From the NCBI GenBank assembly GCA_023251195.1, contig JAHEZG010000016.1:4896-19856 (forward strand): a stretch of DNA of 14,961 nt, written 5' to 3'. Under the pieces are notes generated by a model. That model was not told the DNA's origin. It did no database searches and saw nothing but the letters and a program-made list of their open reading frames with translations. This DNA comes from Chitinophagaceae bacterium (GTDB taxonomy: Bacteria > Bacteroidota > Bacteroidia > Chitinophagales > UBA10324). This document shows, piece after piece, positions 1 to 6,138 of the stretch (the first letter of the stretch is position 1; every line of letters begins with the position of its first letter). Position numbers and translations under genes: made by a program.

Positions 1-80
1 TATATGGAAACAACGAAGCCATATTTTTAACTATTCAAAACGGAAATGAGTTGATTGCCTATCCGATTGATATTCGTTGA
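1..80 (+). CDS. C-terminal end of an unidentified protein (5' partial)
   Basis: A reading frame open from position 3 ends at TGA 78-80 and gives 25 residues ending in ...LIAYPIDIR. The composition is protein-like, alternating hydrophobic and polar residues as in a beta strand, and codon use resembles the neighbouring genes. It stops 6 nt before the stop codon of the convergent small membrane gene, which suits a real gene end. The product cannot be identified from so short a piece. No terminator hairpin is visible between the two converging genes. Confidence 0.55.
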   Translation, partial: YGNNEAIFLTIQNGNELIAYPIDIR

Positions 81-86
81 GAAGAT

Positions 87-323
87 TTATCCTTTCTTTT
101 TCCCCAGAAAATTTTTCTCTGCTTTGCTATAACTGAAATAATTAATGCTTCCGATTATTATTTTATAGGTGCCCAATACAATAGGGAAAACACAAACATG
201 CCATGACCAATTAAAAATAAAAATACTGACAACGGCAATTGCTAATGAGAAAATTCCAATTATAAAATTGTTTCGAATTGACTCTTTATAATATTTCGTT
301 TTTAAAGAAGGTGAATCAAGCAT
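87..323 (-). CDS. small two-helix membrane protein, hypothetical
   Basis: A 78-residue protein that I do not recognise. It has a polar N-terminus (about residues 1-18), two hydrophobic segments (about 20-38, rich in Ile/Phe/Val, and about 42-60, starting at WHVCVFPIVLG), then a charged tail ending in KKKG. This predicts an inner-membrane protein with two transmembrane helices and both ends probably cytoplasmic. The ATG at 321-323 is preceded by an A/T-rich stretch without a Shine-Dalgarno sequence, as is usual in Bacteroidota. It lies 101 nt downstream of ung on the same strand. Those 101 nt contain no exact TAnnTTTG box, so it may be read from the ung transcript. No function can be assigned. 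Confidence 0.6.
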   Translation of the reverse strand: MLDSPSLKTKYYKESIRNNFIIGIFSLAIAVVSIFIFNWSWHVCVFPIVLGTYKIIIGSINYFSYSKAEKNFLGKKKG

Positions 324-424
324 TTTGCAAAACTTTTTTTGAATTCTCTTTTTTTATTCTCAGTTAATTTCGATAGTAACATTGTAAATTAATTTCACAA
401 TTAATTATTCGACACTCACTTTTT

Positions 425-1123
425 CTACCAAACAATTTCTTTCTTCCCATGTTGTTTCAGCAATTCATTGGTTTTAGAAAAATGTTTGCAACCAAAAAAT
501 CCGGCCCATGATGATAGGGGAGAAGGATGTGCCGCTTTCAAAATAAAATGTTTAGATGAATCAATAAGTGATGATTTATCCTGTGCAAAGCGCCCCCACA
601 ACAAAAATACCACTCCCGTTTTTTCTTTCGAAATGGTTTCAATCACTTTATCTGTAAACTGTTCCCAGCCTTTTTTGTGATGCGATGCCGGTTGATTGGC
701 GCGAACAGTTAAAAGGGAATTCAACAATAAAACTCCCTGCTTCGCCCATCGTTCTAAATTTCCTGATTCAGGAATTTCATTACCTAAATCAGAATGTATT
801 TCTTTAAAAATATTTTGCAAAGAGGGTGGATGCTTCACTTTATCCGGAACTGAAAAACACAAGCCTTGCGCCTGACCTTCACCATGATATGGGTCTTGAC
901 CAAGAATCACCACTTTAACATTGTTAAATGGAGTGAGATTTAATGCATTGAATATTTTTGAACCTGCCGGATATATTATTTGTCTGTCTGCTTTTTCCTT
1001 TAATAGAAACTTTTTCAGTTCAATAAAATACGGCTTTGCGAATTCATCCTTCATCACAGCCTTCCAACTTTCCTCTAAAGTGGGATTAATATTTACTACT
1101 GCTAAGTTTTCTTGTTCAGTCAT
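425..1123 (-). CDS. ung: uracil-DNA glycosylase (family 1, Ung)
   Basis: Removes uracil from DNA by cleaving the N-glycosidic bond, the first step of base excision repair of deaminated cytosine or misincorporated dUMP; cytoplasmic. The 232-residue product is close to the usual length (E. coli Ung has 229). Visible motifs: water-activating loop GQDPYHG at about 75-81 with catalytic Asp77; LLLNSLLTVR at 132-141 with the uracil-reading Asn135; and the HPSPLS loop at 199-204 with His199 and the DNA-intercalating Leu203. An in-frame ATG at 1189 would add 22 residues not expected in the family. I prefer the ATG at 1121-1123 because homology begins just after it and an exact TAnnTTTG box lies at 1142-1149, inside the longer version. 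The small membrane gene follows on the same strand. Confidence 0.95.
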   Translation of the reverse strand: MTEQENLAVVNINPTLEESWKAVMKDEFAKPYFIELKKFLLKEKADRQIIYPAGSKIFNALNLTPFNNVKVVILGQDPYHGEGQAQGLCFSVPDKVKHPPSLQNIFKEIHSDLGNEIPESGNLERWAKQGVLLLNSLLTVRANQPASHHKKGWEQFTDKVIETISKEKTGVVFLLWGRFAQDKSSLIDSSKHFILKAAHPSPLSSWAGFFGCKHFSKTNELLKQHGKKEIVW

Positions 1124-1141
1124 AATAAAATTGAATGCAAA

Positions 1142-1149
1142 CAAACCTA
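1142..1149 (-). promoter_or_regulatory. candidate -7 box for ung
   Basis: On the minus strand this reads TAGGTTTG, an exact match to the Bacteroidota -7 consensus TAnnTTTG, 18 nt before the preferred ung start at 1123. No good -33 TTTG is present at the usual spacing; the nearest similar tetramer is TTTC at 1167-1170. The site would give a very short leader and excludes the longer start at 1189. Confidence 0.4.
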
Positions 1150-1225
1150 AATGATTTTGATTTAATGAAAGGTATCGTTCTATATCCATGTTTTATTTTA
1201 GCGATAAAGCATTGACTTGCTTTAA

Positions 1226-1233
1226 TATATTTG
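1226..1233 (+). promoter_or_regulatory. -7 box of the tRNA-Arg promoter
   Basis: TATATTTG is an exact match to TAnnTTTG and lies 17 nt before the first base of the tRNA, the expected place for a short 5' leader later removed by RNase P. A TTG at 1212-1214 is closer than the usual 19-20 nt spacing, so the -33 element is weak. Confidence 0.55.
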
Positions 1234-1250
1234 CGGCGCTAAAAAATTCA

Positions 1251-1323
1251 GGTCCGGTAGCTCAGGGGATAGAGCAACAGCCTTCTAAGCTGTGGGTCAT
1301 TGGTTCGATTCCAATCCGGATCA
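1251..1323 (+). tRNA. tRNA-Arg (anticodon TCT)
   Basis: A full 73-base cloverleaf. The acceptor stem GGTCCGG pairs with CCGGATC (one G-T wobble), followed by discriminator A. The D stem is GCTC/GAGC, the anticodon stem ACAGC/GCTGT with loop CTTCTAA (anticodon TCT at 1284-1286), and the T stem ATTGG/CCAAT with loop TTCGATT. CCA is not encoded. It reads AGA/AGG arginine codons. The gene is intact, and I see no duplicated 3' end nearby that would mark an integration site. Confidence 0.97.
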
Positions 1324-1363
1324 CTTCCTTAAAATTTATTTTCACAGTTAAATTACTTGCTAA

Positions 1364-1861
1364 TTGTTATTTGTTAAAAAGAGTCAGATACCCGGTGCAG
1401 GCATGGGATTGTACACTGATACATTAATTAAAAAAGACGAAAAGGTTTTAGAATACATTGGTGAAATTATTACCTGGGCTGAAGCTGAGAAGCGCGATGA
1501 TGATGGCAAGGGCGGGTATGTTTTTTACATTACAAAATATAAATGCATTGATGCGTATGCCGAACCAAAAAACCTGGCCCGCTATGCAAACGATGCAAGA
1601 GGATTAACGCGTAAAGCAGGTTGCAAAAACAACAGTTACTATGCAGTGCGCAATCGCAGGTCATACATAATTGCAAGCAGGCATATTAAACCCGGAGAAG
1701 AAATTTTTGTTTGGTATGGTACAGATTACTGGTTGCCGTGGATTGAAAGTATTAAGGCACAAAAGAAAAAGAAGCGCGATGAAGCAAAAGCAAAAGCGGC
1801 GCATAAAAAATTAAAAATAAAAGTTCAGCCGCACCATCATCCAAAAAAGTCATCGCGATAA
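1364..1861 (+). CDS. SET-domain protein with lysine-rich C-terminal tail
   Basis: A 165-residue SET-domain protein, a family of S-adenosylmethionine-dependent protein-lysine methyltransferases. Visible: SQIPGAGMGLY at 7-17 (N-terminal SET strand and glycine-rich SAM site); RYANDARG at 73-80 where most SET proteins have a RFxNHSC-type knot; and GEEIFVWYG at 111-119, matching the C-terminal GEEL.xxYG motif whose Tyr is catalytic. Residues 131-165 form a basic tail with 15 Lys/Arg of 35, resembling a histone H1 tail. The start is TTG at 1364: a TAA lies directly upstream at 1361-1363 and the first internal ATG would remove the SAM motif. It begins 40 nt after tRNA-Arg with no clear promoter of its own. 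Its last 12 nt overlap the convergent Sua5 gene. Substrate unknown. Confidence 0.85.
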   Translation: MLFVKKSQIPGAGMGLYTDTLIKKDEKVLEYIGEIITWAEAEKRDDDGKGGYVFYITKYKCIDAYAEPKNLARYANDARGLTRKAGCKNNSYYAVRNRRSYIIASRHIKPGEEIFVWYGTDYWLPWIESIKAQKKKKRDEAKAKAAHKKLKIKVQPHHHPKKSSR

Positions 1862-2818
1862 CATATGCTCCAGGCGATTGGTAATTGCTTTTCCAATTGC
1901 TGAATTTCCAAAATCTCTTTTTATTAAATAGGCTTCTGAAACTTGCAGGGCATCCAATTCAAACATTTTTCTGTAGAGCATTGAAGCAACTTCAGCTAAA
2001 TTATTTTCTGAGCCCAATGAAAATAGTTTCAGGTTTTCATTGGAGGGAATTTTTTTTAAATCTTCAGCTAATCCAATCACGATACTATTTTTTTTAACCG
2101 GAATTTCTTTTTCAGATTGTATTTGAAAAACTGCTGTGGCAGGTGAATAATGTTTGTACCTGCTGCCGGGCGTTGTATGCTCAATGGACAAAGCATCTGT
2201 CACTTTGATGTTTTCATTTCGCAAACACCATTCAATGTCTTCCTTGCCAATAGCACCGGGGCGAAGAATTCTGATTTCATCTTTGTTTCTGCAATCAAGA
2301 ATGGTTGATTCCAAACCAACTGAGCTTGCTCCTCCATCTAAAACTCCGTCAATTTTTTTTCCTAAATCAGCTTCCACCATTTCGGCTGTGGTTGCACTGT
2401 ATTTTCCTGATGTGTTTGCTGATGGTGCAGCTAATGGGAATGAAATTTTTTTCAGCAACTTCAACAATAATTCATGCATTGGAATGCGGATAATAACATG
2501 CGCTGAACCGCGTGTTGCCGCTTGAATTGAGGAGGGTAATTTTAATGGAAGCAAAAAACTTACAGGCCCCGGGGTAAATTGATTCACGAGTAACTCAACA
2601 TATTTCGGATATGCATTCAGAAAAGTTTTTGCCTGCGCGAAAGAATAAAAATGACAGATGAGCGGATTATCAGAAGGACGATTTTTAATTTCAAAAATCC
2701 GTTCAATTGCTTTTTTGTTTGTTGCATCAGCTGCTATACCATAAACAGTTTCAGTTGGGATGGCAATTACTCCGCCCTTGTATAAAATTTTAGTAGCCAC
2801 TTCAATTGATATTTTCAT
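1850..2818 (-). CDS. sua5: L-threonylcarbamoyladenylate synthase, Sua5 type
   Basis: Makes threonylcarbamoyl-AMP from threonine, bicarbonate and ATP, the first step of the t6A37 modification of ANN-decoding tRNAs; cytoplasmic. The YrdC domain spans about residues 5-200. It shows GGVIAIPTETVYG at 15-27, the nucleotide and phosphate-binding KNRPSDNPL at 45-53, APSAN at 131-135, STILDC at 171-176 and RPGAI at 186-190. The inter-domain linker motif PGSRYKHYSP at 217-226, followed by a C-terminal domain of about 95 residues ending near AIGKAITNRL, marks the long Sua5 form rather than the single-domain TsaC. Length 322 is normal. It starts 5 nt after the TraB/GumN stop, so it is very probably cotranscribed with it, and its end overlaps the convergent SET gene. 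Confidence 0.95.
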   Translation of the reverse strand: MKISIEVATKILYKGGVIAIPTETVYGIAADATNKKAIERIFEIKNRPSDNPLICHFYSFAQAKTFLNAYPKYVELLVNQFTPGPVSFLLPLKLPSSIQAATRGSAHVIIRIPMHELLLKLLKKISFPLAAPSANTSGKYSATTAEMVEADLGKKIDGVLDGGASSVGLESTILDCRNKDEIRILRPGAIGKEDIEWCLRNENIKVTDALSIEHTTPGSRYKHYSPATAVFQIQSEKEIPVKKNSIVIGLAEDLKKIPSNENLKLFSLGSENNLAEVASMLYRKMFELDALQVSEAYLIKRDFGNSAIGKAITNRLEHMLSR

Positions 2819-2823
2819 TGAAG

Positions 2824-4161
2824 TCAGTTAGGTATAACAGATGAAATTTTATATCTCACGAGAAATAAAAATCTATTCATTTCAGTACTATCTACCTTAA
2901 GTTCGTTAAAAACTATTGCAACAATTTTTTCATTTCCGTTTTCAACGATAGATACCGTACCATTAGCTGATTTCTTGTTCAGATAATAGGCTTTAATATT
3001 TCTTTGCGTCGCATATACACCTTTTACACGCACTAAACTCAACCTGTTTTTTATTTCATTTCCAACAAATTCTTCTAACACTTTTTTATTGATTGAAACA
3101 GAATTATTGAAATGCGCCACCACATAATTATTGCTTTGCGATGAAATCCATTTTTGATAAATGATTTTAGAAGATGGCAAAGTGTCAATTAAATATTGCG
3201 GAATACCGGGCATGGGAACTGCAATTACACTGCATGGATAAACATATAACCATCCTTCTTTGCTTATGTCGTTGTAGTTTGCTTCAACCGGCTCAACTGT
3301 AAATCCTTTTTTTCGAAGCAATGAAATAACTCCTGAATCGCCGGTTAAATGTGCGGCACCAAATGCAGCGAAAGTGCTTTGTGCTTTTATTAAACTTTCA
3401 ATAGTATCGGCCATTCCTTTATTGCGTTTGTATAAAATCTGATTCACGAAATCTGCTGACCACATTTCATTTTCCTGGTTGTTAATTAAAATCTCGAGCT
3501 CACCATTAATGTAGTGATTAATAAAAGTATCTAAGCCTATGTTAGAATTTTCTTCGCGAACAGAATTCATAAGCATTTCTACTTGCTGCTTAATGGTAAG
3601 AAAATTAAAAACATCTAACTGGGTTTGGAGAATTTCCAATGCATTAATTTTTTTTCCGGAGTGCTTGGCCATTTCTTCAAAATATTCATCCAGAAAAAAC
3701 GGATTCAAGTTTTTTTTTGATATCGTATCATTTAATATTTCATTTTGCGATAGCATGGTAGCTATGTATATCGGTTTCATCCGTTCAAATAAACTCATTG
3801 GCAAACCGGTTGCAGCTTGTATTTTTAATGCCAGTGAATCATATTGATTTTTTGATAAATAGTTTTCAATCGTTTGTCCGCTGTCCATCATCATATTACT
3901 GATTACATCTTCCCGGTTAAGCTCATCTAATTTTAATTCCATTGCAAAAGCACGGCAGCGCATAAAACAATTCAACACCGAATCGCTGAAATGAAAAACA
4001 CGAGCATCGCGGGTGTGCATGGTGCCATATAAATAGGATGAGTATTGTAAACCCTTGCCCGATATTCTCCAAAGCAAAGTGCCACTTGTTGGCAGTGGAT
4101 GTGTTTCGGCAACTATAATTCCCGGAAAAAAAAGAAATACTAAAAAAAAAAAGCGACTCAT
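2824..4161 (-). CDS. exported TraB/GumN family protein with long C-terminal extension
   Basis: A 445-residue TraB/PrgY/GumN family protein. The family is related to the metazoan TIKI metalloproteases, which use two GxxH motifs and a glutamate. Visible: signal peptide at about 1-19 (MSRFFF..., cleavage near VAE), YGTMH at 45-49, acidic AMELKLD at 73-79 with Glu75, ALEILQTQ at 174-181 matching the family's GLET-like stretch, and FGAAHLTG at 267-274. The conserved region ends near 292. About 150 further residues form an extra region not usual in GumN proteins (about 290 residues long). I chose ATG 4159-4161 because it overlaps the upstream TPR stop as ATGA and gives a clean signal peptide; the ATG at 4195-4197 adds a polar leader. 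An 11-T run lies inside the signal peptide codons. Substrate unknown. Confidence 0.85.
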   Translation of the reverse strand: MSRFFFLVFLFFPGIIVAETHPLPTSGTLLWRISGKGLQYSSYLYGTMHTRDARVFHFSDSVLNCFMRCRAFAMELKLDELNREDVISNMMMDSGQTIENYLSKNQYDSLALKIQAATGLPMSLFERMKPIYIATMLSQNEILNDTISKKNLNPFFLDEYFEEMAKHSGKKINALEILQTQLDVFNFLTIKQQVEMLMNSVREENSNIGLDTFINHYINGELEILINNQENEMWSADFVNQILYKRNKGMADTIESLIKAQSTFAAFGAAHLTGDSGVISLLRKKGFTVEPVEANYNDISKEGWLYVYPCSVIAVPMPGIPQYLIDTLPSSKIIYQKWISSQSNNYVVAHFNNSVSINKKVLEEFVGNEIKNRLSLVRVKGVYATQRNIKAYYLNKKSANGTVSIVENGNEKIVAIVFNELKVDSTEMNRFLFLVRYKISSVIPN

Positions 4162-4925
4162 TTTTGGGTTTGTATTACTTCCAATAATTTTTTGCATTGA
4201 ACCAGGTAACTGGCATCATCCTGAAACCGCGGCTTTAAGGCAAGTGCTTTTTTAAGCGCATCAATGGCTTTTTCATTTGCTTCATTATCCTGATATGCTT
4301 TAGCCAGATCGAGGTAAAATAAAATATCGTTGGCATCCAGACTGATGGCTTTGATGTAACACTCAATTGACTTGTTGATGTCGCCATCAGGTATGCCACC
4401 AAACAACGAGTTGGCAACCGCTCGTTCAGCAAAATTTAAATTGGCCACTTCGAAATTCCACTTTCCTAAAACATGCCATGCACCTGCATGATTTGGATTA
4501 TACTTAATAGCCAGCTCTGCATAATTTTTTATATCGCGACTGGCGGCAACTTTATCTCTTGATCCGCTGATTAAGGCCATGCGGCCCATTGCAACTGCCA
4601 TTACAAAATTTGATTCGGCATCAGTAGGGTTCAGTTTTAATGATTTTACTGCATATTGTTTAGCTGTTACAAAGTACTCTCGTTTTTTTGTGTCGTCGGT
4701 TTGCCGGTTGCCTATTCGTGAGCACATTAAACTGGCATTCCATGCAGCTTCGTAATTATTCGGGTCGCTTTTTAATGCCGCTTTAAATTTTTCGAGCGCA
4801 TCTTCTTCTTTCATTTGTGCTAATAAATCTTTCCCCTGCTTTACTAAAAGCGGAGCATCTGATGACTGAGCAATTATAAACTGAAACGAAAAAAGAAAAA
4901 TGGCTGTAGCAACAATTTTTTTCAT
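4158..4925 (-). CDS. exported TPR protein resembling the RMDN (regulator of microtubule dynamics) family
   Basis: A 255-residue protein with a signal peptide (about 1-20, cleavage after IIAQ), hence periplasmic or surface-attached, followed by TPR-type helical repeats. These lie at about 24-56 (ending SDPNN), 84-103 (LNPTDAE), 133-155 (YNPNHAGAW), 183-200 and 203-232. The stretch from AGAWHVLGKWNFEVANL (147-163) through NSLFGGIP (172-179) to the repeat IECYIKAISL matches my recollection of the eukaryotic RMDN/FAM82 family, which has a similar LGxWxxEV core followed by a LFGxPP-like segment. This is remembered similarity, not an alignment. TPR proteins generally hold other proteins, and the 4-nt ATGA overlap with the TraB/GumN gene suggests that protein as a partner. 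It lies 68 nt after the AlkB-type gene on the same strand. Confidence 0.8.
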   Translation of the reverse strand: MKKIVATAIFLFSFQFIIAQSSDAPLLVKQGKDLLAQMKEEDALEKFKAALKSDPNNYEAAWNASLMCSRIGNRQTDDTKKREYFVTAKQYAVKSLKLNPTDAESNFVMAVAMGRMALISGSRDKVAASRDIKNYAELAIKYNPNHAGAWHVLGKWNFEVANLNFAERAVANSLFGGIPDGDINKSIECYIKAISLDANDILFYLDLAKAYQDNEANEKAIDALKKALALKPRFQDDASYLVQCKKLLEVIQTQK

Positions 4926-4993
4926 GTAGTTAAATTAATTTATTCTGAATGGGTTAATTGATTGGTTTCAATAATAAGAATGAAATACATTTT

Positions 4994-6010
4994 TTATTCG
5001 GAAATTTTCATTCGGTCAATAATTGGATTTATTTTTTTAAACCATAATGGCGGAATCAAAGCTGTATAGAAGGAGCCAAAATATCCGCTTGGCAAAACCG
5101 GACTTTCACCATAAGATTTTAGCGTATAAAAGGGTTTTGATGCATAGTAATGATGATCGGCGTGTCGCGATAATTCTATCAACGCAAACCGACTCAATAA
5201 ATAATCTGATTGCCAGCTGTGTGTGGCATTCACTCTATCAGTTTCATTTCTTTCCAATCCATAATGCTCAATATAATTAGTGTATTCCAAAAGAAATACT
5301 GCAATAAAACTTTGAAGTAGAAATGCAAGAAGAATTATGATTCCAAAAAAATAATAGAGCAAAATGCAAATGATAATTTCAAAAAAAGAAATCATCAAAA
5401 CAAAATTTTGAAATGAATAAGTAGAACTTTTTTTATTTCTCAATCGAATTGTTTCAATTTTAAAAGAACTAAGAAACTGTTGCGGAACTGTTCTGAAAAA
5501 AAATTGATAAACCGATTCCCCGTATCGCGCAGTTGCAGGATCTTTTTTTGTGCCAACTAATTTATGATGGCACTTGATGTGTTCAATATAAAAGTGTCCA
5601 TAGTTAACCAATACTAAATTCCAGATTCCAAGTGTCCTTAAAATTTTTTCTTTCCGATGAATCAATTCATGAGCTGATGTGATACCGGCCATTCCACTAT
5701 TCAAACCTGTGGAAATTGCTGCGGTTAAAATCCATCCACCGGAAATAATTCCTGACTGAATTCCATAAATGAAACTGATTACACAAGTTGTTAAAGTTAA
5801 AGGGTGAAGAATTAAAATCAGATTTGATAACATTGGAGAAGCATGATTGTCTTTTTTATTTTCGGGTAAAAATCCTTCAGAAAAAATCATGATCACTAAT
5901 CCATAAAATGCATTCATCATTGTAAAAACTCCACCTGATAAATTTCCTGCAATGACCAATGGAACAGGAGAAAGACTTAATAAATATTTAAAGGCGACCG
6001 ACGAATTCAT
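4994..6010 (-). CDS. alkB: AlkB-type alkane/fatty-chain monooxygenase (membrane di-iron)
   Basis: An integral-membrane non-haem di-iron enzyme. AlkB-type enzymes hydroxylate terminal methyl groups of alkanes using O2 and electrons from rubredoxin. All histidine boxes are present: HELIH at 114-118, EHIKCHH at 143-149, NYIEHYGL at 245-252 (the HYG signature that separates AlkB from other desaturase-fold enzymes) and RHADHH at 282-287, followed by the conserved LPSGY at 306-310 and PPLW at 320-323. Hydrophobic helices lie at about 8-45, 60-110 and 203-243. At 338 residues it is shorter than Pseudomonas AlkB (about 400) but normal for Bacteroidota homologues. The start is ATG at 6008-6010; a TTG at 6029-6031 overlaps an exact -7 box. 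No rubredoxin or reductase gene is in the window, so alkane as substrate is inferred from family only. Confidence 0.88.
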   Translation of the reverse strand: MNSSVAFKYLLSLSPVPLVIAGNLSGGVFTMMNAFYGLVIMIFSEGFLPENKKDNHASPMLSNLILILHPLTLTTCVISFIYGIQSGIISGGWILTAAISTGLNSGMAGITSAHELIHRKEKILRTLGIWNLVLVNYGHFYIEHIKCHHKLVGTKKDPATARYGESVYQFFFRTVPQQFLSSFKIETIRLRNKKSSTYSFQNFVLMISFFEIIICILLYYFFGIIILLAFLLQSFIAVFLLEYTNYIEHYGLERNETDRVNATHSWQSDYLLSRFALIELSRHADHHYYASKPFYTLKSYGESPVLPSGYFGSFYTALIPPLWFKKINPIIDRMKISE

Positions 6011-6028
6011 TTTTGGTAAATATAAATT

Positions 6029-6036
6029 CAAAGGTA
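6029..6036 (-). promoter_or_regulatory. -7 box upstream of the AlkB-type gene
   Basis: On the minus strand this reads TACCTTTG, an exact TAnnTTTG match 18 nt before the ATG at 6010. It would start the AlkB transcript and possibly the whole minus-strand cluster to 1850. A -33 TTTG at the usual spacing is not present; the nearest similar tetramer is TTTA at 6054-6057, 17 nt away. Confidence 0.45.
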
Positions 6037-6138
6037 ACTGCTGTTTATTTTAATTAAAGATAATTCCTCCAAAAAATGGTTCAATAAAAATCAAAGCAAT
6101 TAATAAATTATTTTTTTATTTTTCGGAAAAACAAAAAT

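Noticed and set aside
1124..1189. N-terminal extension of uracil-DNA glycosylase from ATG 1189
   Set aside because: The extra 22 residues are not expected in Ung, and an exact TAnnTTTG box lies inside them.
1251..1323. tRNA-Arg as an integration site for a mobile element
   Set aside because: No integrase gene, no repeated tRNA 3' end and no change in gene type nearby; downstream genes look chromosomal.
1188..1427. Plus-strand open frame running through the tRNA
   Set aside because: It translates the tRNA-Arg sequence and the start of the SET gene in the wrong frame.
2154..2525. Plus-strand open frame of 123 codons inside the Sua5 gene
   Set aside because: Antisense to a well-conserved Sua5 reading frame; no initiation signal or family resemblance.
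6011..6031. TTG start giving the AlkB-type protein seven more residues
   Set aside because: The TTG lies in the -7 box candidate TACCTTTG, and an ATG with a good hydrophobic N-terminus follows at 6010.
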